Assembly: GCA_002298125.1 (NCBI GenBank)
Contig: DBMJ01000011.1
Location: 124,001-188,000 of the forward strand
Length of the DNA: 64,000 nt
Origin: Clostridium sp. UBA701
GTDB lineage: Bacteria; Bacillota; Clostridia; Clostridiales; Clostridiaceae
Reading direction: 5' to 3'
Under the pieces are notes generated by a model. It made no database searches, was not told where the DNA came from, and saw nothing but the letters and a program-made list of their open reading frames with translations. Shown here piece by piece: positions 60,672 through 64,000 of this stretch. Position 1 is the first letter of the stretch, and the number at the start of each line of letters is the position of its first letter. Made by a program: the position numbers and the translations under genes.

Positions 60672-62495
60672 CTACTTACTCTTATTTGCCTTCTTTCTCA
60701 TTTCAGTGTTTAGTAGCCTCTTTCTCATCCTAATGCTCTTTGGTGTAACTTCCACCAGCTCATCTGAAGCTATAAACTCCAAGCACTGTTCTAGTGTCAT
60801 TTTTCTTGGTGGTGTTAGTCTTAAGGCATCATCAGAGCCTGATGCTCTAGTATTTGATAAATGCTTTCTTTTGCACACATTTATTTCGATGTCCTCAGCT
60901 CTGGCACTTTCTCCTACTATCATACCTTCATATACCCCAATGCCAGGTTCTACAAATAATATTCCTCTCTCCTGTGCATTGTATAATCCATAGGTAATGG
61001 CTTCTCCACCCTCAAAGGCTACAATGGAACCACGGCTCCTCTCAGGTATTTCTCCCTTATATTTGTCATAGCCCTCTAATATATGGTTCATTATACCATT
61101 TCCCTTGGTATCAGTCATAAATTCATTTCTAAAGCCTATGAGTCCTCTAGCTGGTATAATAAATTCCAAACGAGTATAACCATTTATGGCAGAGGTCATA
61201 TTCACCATCTCAGCCTTTCTTGGCCCAAGTTTTTCCATAACAACCCCCATAAAATCCTCAGGAACATCAATGGTCAAGTATTCCATAGGCTCAAGGAGCT
61301 GCCCATTTTCCTCCTTATAGATAACCATAGGCTTTGAAACTTGGAATTCGTAACCCTCTCTTCTCATGGTTTCGATTAGTATGGATAGATGAAGTTCTCC
61401 TCTTCCACTTACCTTAAAGCTATCTGCACTATCTGTTTCCTCTACTCTTAAGCTAACATTGGTCTCTAGCTCCTTGAAAAGTCTATCTCTAAGATGTCTA
61501 GAGGTTACATATTCACCTTCTCTGCCTGCAAAAGGAGAGTTGTTTACTATAAAATTCATACTTAAGGTTGGTTCATCAATATTTACAAAGGGAAGAGCCT
61601 CTGGCTCCTCTGAGCTTGAAATGGTTTCCCCTATATTAATATCTGGTATACCAGCTACAGCCACTATATCTCCAAGTTTCGCTTCCTCAGTCTCTACCCT
61701 CTTTAAGCCTTGGTAAATATACAATGATGAAATTTTCACATTTTCAATTTTACCATCTCTTCTTATCAGTGCTGCATTTTGGTTTCTTTTAATTACTCCT
61801 CTTTCTATCTTACCTATGGCTATCTTGCCTACATATTCATTTGAATCTAAGGTAGTAACCAGCATTTGAAGAGGCTTATCAACATAGCCTATAGGAGCCT
61901 TAACTCTCTTTATTATAGTCTCGAATAGAGGAGTCATATCCTCTGACTGATCCTCCACGTCAAGCTTAGCTATTCCTTCCTTTGCAGAGCAATAAACTAT
62001 GGGGAAATCTAATTGCTCATCATTTGCTCCAAGCTCCACAAAGAGGTCAAAAACCTCGTCAATAACCTCAATTGGTCTTGCATCTGGTCTATCTATCTTA
62101 TTAATTACAACAATAGAATTTAAATTTAACTCCAATGCTTTTTTTAGCACAAACTTTGTCTGTGGCATGGTGCCCTCAAAAGCGTCTACTACCAGCAAAA
62201 CACTGTCTACCATTTTTAAAACACGTTCTACTTCACCTCCAAAGTCTGCATGACCTGGAGTATCCACGATGTTTATTTTGGTTCCGTTATAATTAACAGA
62301 GGTGTTTTTAGAAAGTATAGTTATACCTCTTTCCCTCTCTAAATCATTTGAATCCATAACTCTTTCCTGAACTTTTTCATTCTTTCTAAATACATTGCTT
62401 CCTCTCAGCATTGCGTCAACTAGGGTAGTCTTGCCATGATCAACGTGAGCGATAATTGCAATATTTCTTATGTCGTTTCTAGTGAATAATTCCAT
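60672..62495 (-). CDS. typA: Ribosome-binding GTPase TypA/BipA
   Basis: 607 residues from ATG 62495, the normal TypA length; the in-frame ATG 62519 would precede the ribosome binding site GGAAGG. G1 AHVDHGKTTLVDAML, G2 ERERGITILSKN, G3 DTPGHADFGGEV and G4 NKIDRPDA are all intact. Carboxy-terminal BipA domain with SRGSIVAFEGGEAITYGLYN. Helps large-subunit assembly and stress adaptation. Confidence 0.97.
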   Translation of the reverse strand: MELFTRNDIRNIAIIAHVDHGKTTLVDAMLRGSNVFRKNEKVQERVMDSNDLERERGITILSKNTSVNYNGTKINIVDTPGHADFGGEVERVLKMVDSVLLVVDAFEGTMPQTKFVLKKALELNLNSIVVINKIDRPDARPIEVIDEVFDLFVELGANDEQLDFPIVYCSAKEGIAKLDVEDQSEDMTPLFETIIKRVKAPIGYVDKPLQMLVTTLDSNEYVGKIAIGKIERGVIKRNQNAALIRRDGKIENVKISSLYIYQGLKRVETEEAKLGDIVAVAGIPDINIGETISSSEEPEALPFVNIDEPTLSMNFIVNNSPFAGREGEYVTSRHLRDRLFKELETNVSLRVEETDSADSFKVSGRGELHLSILIETMRREGYEFQVSKPMVIYKEENGQLLEPMEYLTIDVPEDFMGVVMEKLGPRKAEMVNMTSAINGYTRLEFIIPARGLIGFRNEFMTDTKGNGIMNHILEGYDKYKGEIPERSRGSIVAFEGGEAITYGLYNAQERGILFVEPGIGVYEGMIVGESARAEDIEINVCKRKHLSNTRASGSDDALRLTPPRKMTLEQCLEFIASDELVEVTPKSIRMRKRLLNTEMRKKANKSK

Positions 62496-62562
62496 CAATA
62501 TACTTCCTTCCGTCTTCATCCAAAGTGAAAAACTTTTAATAATGTTGTTATTATACTCAAAA

Positions 62563-62590
62563 AAATTGGATACTATATAGTATCCAATTT
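62563..62590 (-). terminator. Terminator between ylbF-type gene and typA
   Basis: Perfect palindrome with arms AAATTGGATACTAT and ATAGTATCCAATTT followed by TTTTTG on the minus strand. Confidence 0.85.
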
Positions 62591-62644
62591 AATTACCATA
62601 CTTAATTATAATTTTATGGTCTTTAAAAGTCAACTTAACTCATA

Positions 62645-62983
62645 TTATAGAGCAGAATCAATACCTACTGCATCATTTAGTATTTTCATGATGTCTTCCC
62701 ATACTATAGCGAACCGTGCTTCTGCCTGAAGGTATTTGTTCACATCAGCGTTAATTGATATTACTGCAGCAAGATCTCTAATCTTCTTATCTGTGTCTTC
62801 ACTGATCTTGCCAGTACTTACTTGCTCATTATAGGCTTCAAATTGAAGCCTTCTAAAGTCCTCGATCATCTTTTTAGCAATATCACTATTTTTAACGGTT
62901 TCCGTGGCATTTTTATACTCCTTGACTTCTTCACAATCCTTTAACGCCTTAGCAAGGTTATGAGCACCATCGTAGATATTCAT
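62645..62983 (-). CDS. YlbF/YmcA-family protein
   Basis: 112 residues, all-helical. MNIYDGAHNLAKALKDCEEV opens the family; KMIEDFRRLQFEAYNEQVS, and AEARFAIVWEDIMKILND follow. In B. subtilis YlbF, YmcA and YaaT form a complex that binds RNase Y and steers mRNA decay. It lies 18 bases after the RNase J gene, an RNA decay link. No Fe-S cysteine cluster is seen. Confidence 0.85.
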   Translation of the reverse strand: MNIYDGAHNLAKALKDCEEVKEYKNATETVKNSDIAKKMIEDFRRLQFEAYNEQVSTGKISEDTDKKIRDLAAVISINADVNKYLQAEARFAIVWEDIMKILNDAVGIDSAL

Positions 62984-63001
62984 ATCATTCCACCCCCAAT
63001 A

Positions 63002-64000
63002 TTATATTTCCATGATTATTGGTAAAATCATAGGTTTTCTCTTAGTTCTCTCATAGAGGAAAAGTCTAAGTGAATCCTTAATATTAGATTTTATGCTAGC
63101 CCATTCAGTAATATGCTTTTCTTCACATTGCTTTAAGACTTCCTTAACCACTACTCTGGCTTCTTCCATAAGATCCTCAGATTCTCTAACATACACAAAG
63201 CCTCGAGATATTATATCTGGTCCGGCAATTACACTGCCACTCTCCTTGCCAATGGTTACAACCACAGTCAAGATACCGTCTTGTGAAAGGTGTTTTCGAT
63301 CTCTTAAAACTATGTTACCAACGTCTCCTACACCTAAGCCATCCACAAATACCTGGCCTGAAACCACAGTGCCATTTTTCTTTATGGAGTCACGAGCTAC
63401 CTCAATAACTTCTCCATTATCAGCAATAACAACTCTGTTTTCTGCTAATCCAAGTTTTACTGCCAACTCCCCATGCTGCTTTAAATGTCTATATTCCCCA
63501 TGCACAGGCATGAAAAATTTAGGTCTTACTAAGGTATGCATAAGCTTAAGCTCCTCCTGGCATGCATGTCCTGAAACGTGCACATCTGCCAAGGCTTCGT
63601 AGATTACTTCTGCACCCTGCTTAAATAGCTGGTTAATTACTCTAGATACTAGCTTTTCATTTCCAGGAATAGGGGTTGCAGATATAATTACCATATCTCC
63701 AGGACTAATTGTAACCTTCTTATGCTCCTGTGCTGCCATTCTTGAAAGAGCAGACATAGGCTCACCCTGACTTCCAGTGGTGATGATTACAATTTTGTCA
63801 CCAGGATATTTGTTTATCTGATCGATATTAATAAGCGTGTCCTTCTCTACATTGAGATATCCCTGCTCAATAGCTACTGCCACAATGTTTTCCATACTTC
63901 TACCTGAAACCGCTACCTTTCTTCCAAACTTGGAAGCTGCAGTAACAATTTGTTGAATTCTATGAATATTTGAAGCAAATGTAGCCACTATAATTCTTGA
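63002..64000 (-). CDS. rnj: Ribonuclease J (5' part cut by the window edge)
   Basis: The reading frame is open to the window end; the visible 328-plus residues are the carboxy two-thirds. RIIVATFASNIHRIQQIV leads into the beta-CASP domain, with TTGSQGEPMSALSRM, then DVHVSGHACQEELK and FFMPVHGEYRHLKQHGELA near the second metal site. The end MILPIIMEI fits the family. RNase J is a 5'-3' exo- and endonuclease acting on mRNA and rRNA. Its metallo-beta-lactamase HxHxDH box lies outside the window. Confidence 0.93.
   Translation of the reverse strand, partial: SRIIVATFASNIHRIQQIVTAASKFGRKVAVSGRSMENIVAVAIEQGYLNVEKDTLINIDQINKYPGDKIVIITTGSQGEPMSALSRMAAQEHKKVTISPGDMVIISATPIPGNEKLVSRVINQLFKQGAEVIYEALADVHVSGHACQEELKLMHTLVRPKFFMPVHGEYRHLKQHGELAVKLGLAENRVVIADNGEVIEVARDSIKKNGTVVSGQVFVDGLGVGDVGNIVLRDRKHLSQDGILTVVVTIGKESGSVIAGPDIISRGFVYVRESEDLMEEARVVVKEVLKQCEEKHITEWASIKSNIKDSLRLFLYERTKRKPMILPIIMEI

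Noticed and set aside
63093..63602. 169-codon plus-strand ORF opposite the RNase J gene
   Set aside because: Shadow of the conserved minus-strand gene.

Overview
The window is a stretch of low-GC chromosome from an endospore-forming clostridium (Firmicutes). The indicators are AT-rich spacers, strong GGAGG-type ribosome binding sites, and a full set of sporulation genes (spoIVA, spoIIGA, sigE, sigG, an uninterrupted sigK). Anaerobe-style genes (flavo-diiron protein, hemerythrin) and the gene orders yicC-remA-gmk-rpoZ and ftsA-ftsZ-spoIIGA-sigE-sigG agree with this. Almost every gene is on the minus strand. Both window edges cut a gene: rpoZ at base 1 and the RNase J gene at base 64000.

Layout. 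Bases 1-5842 hold the yicC-remA-gmk-rpoZ cluster, an aminotransferase, an asparaginase, a polysaccharide deacetylase and an unlisted 55-residue acidic protein. Bases 5917-7873 are a mobile-element zone: a REP-associated (Y1) transposase bounded by inverted GGGACGGTTAAC-type motifs, next to a nuclease-related (NERD) gene with one in-frame amber codon. Bases 8016-14833 carry an azoreductase, a hemerythrin, a flavo-diiron protein, a two-gene ABC exporter and a small regulator. Bases 15089-19414 are an accessory island: a decayed ABC-transporter end, then five minus-strand genes (DUF2812, GNAT, VOC, small membrane protein, broken GNAT). Each is followed downstream by a 110-130 bp imperfect palindrome with integron attC features (TAACAA at one end, ACGTTA at the other). 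No integrase gene is visible, so this looks like a cluster of attC sites without an integrase. It is the most unusual part of the window.

Bases 19693-31399 hold an NYN-domain protein, then a TetR-type regulator and a nine-gene catabolic and transport operon. The operon runs SDR, KAS III-like enzyme, LivH-M-G-F, binding lipoprotein, CoA-transferase, alpha/beta hydrolase. A divergent second alpha/beta hydrolase lies opposite. Two near-identical 27-bp palindromes in the divergent promoter region are likely TetR-family operators, one per direction.

Bases 31511-64000 are core chromosome: tRNA-Pro(GGG), spoIVA, gpsA, der, a PDZ/radical-SAM protein, and the phosphate regulon (phoP-phoR, pstS-C-A-B, phoU) with Pho-box-like TTAACA repeats and an extra PstS-like lipoprotein. 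These are followed by pgeF, nrdR, ylmC, sigG, sigE, spoIIGA, ftsZ, ftsA, a processive glycosyltransferase, pilT, sigK, a penicillin-binding protein, udk, a U32 peptidase, an O-methyltransferase, mltG, typA, a YlbF-family protein and the RNase J gene. Ahead of sigG, a sigmaF/G-type promoter lies so that its own transcript should lose the 5' arm of a hairpin that could cover the sigG ribosome binding site in read-through RNA. Two short plus-strand ORFs near 53.0-53.3 kb look like an unannotated small-protein locus.
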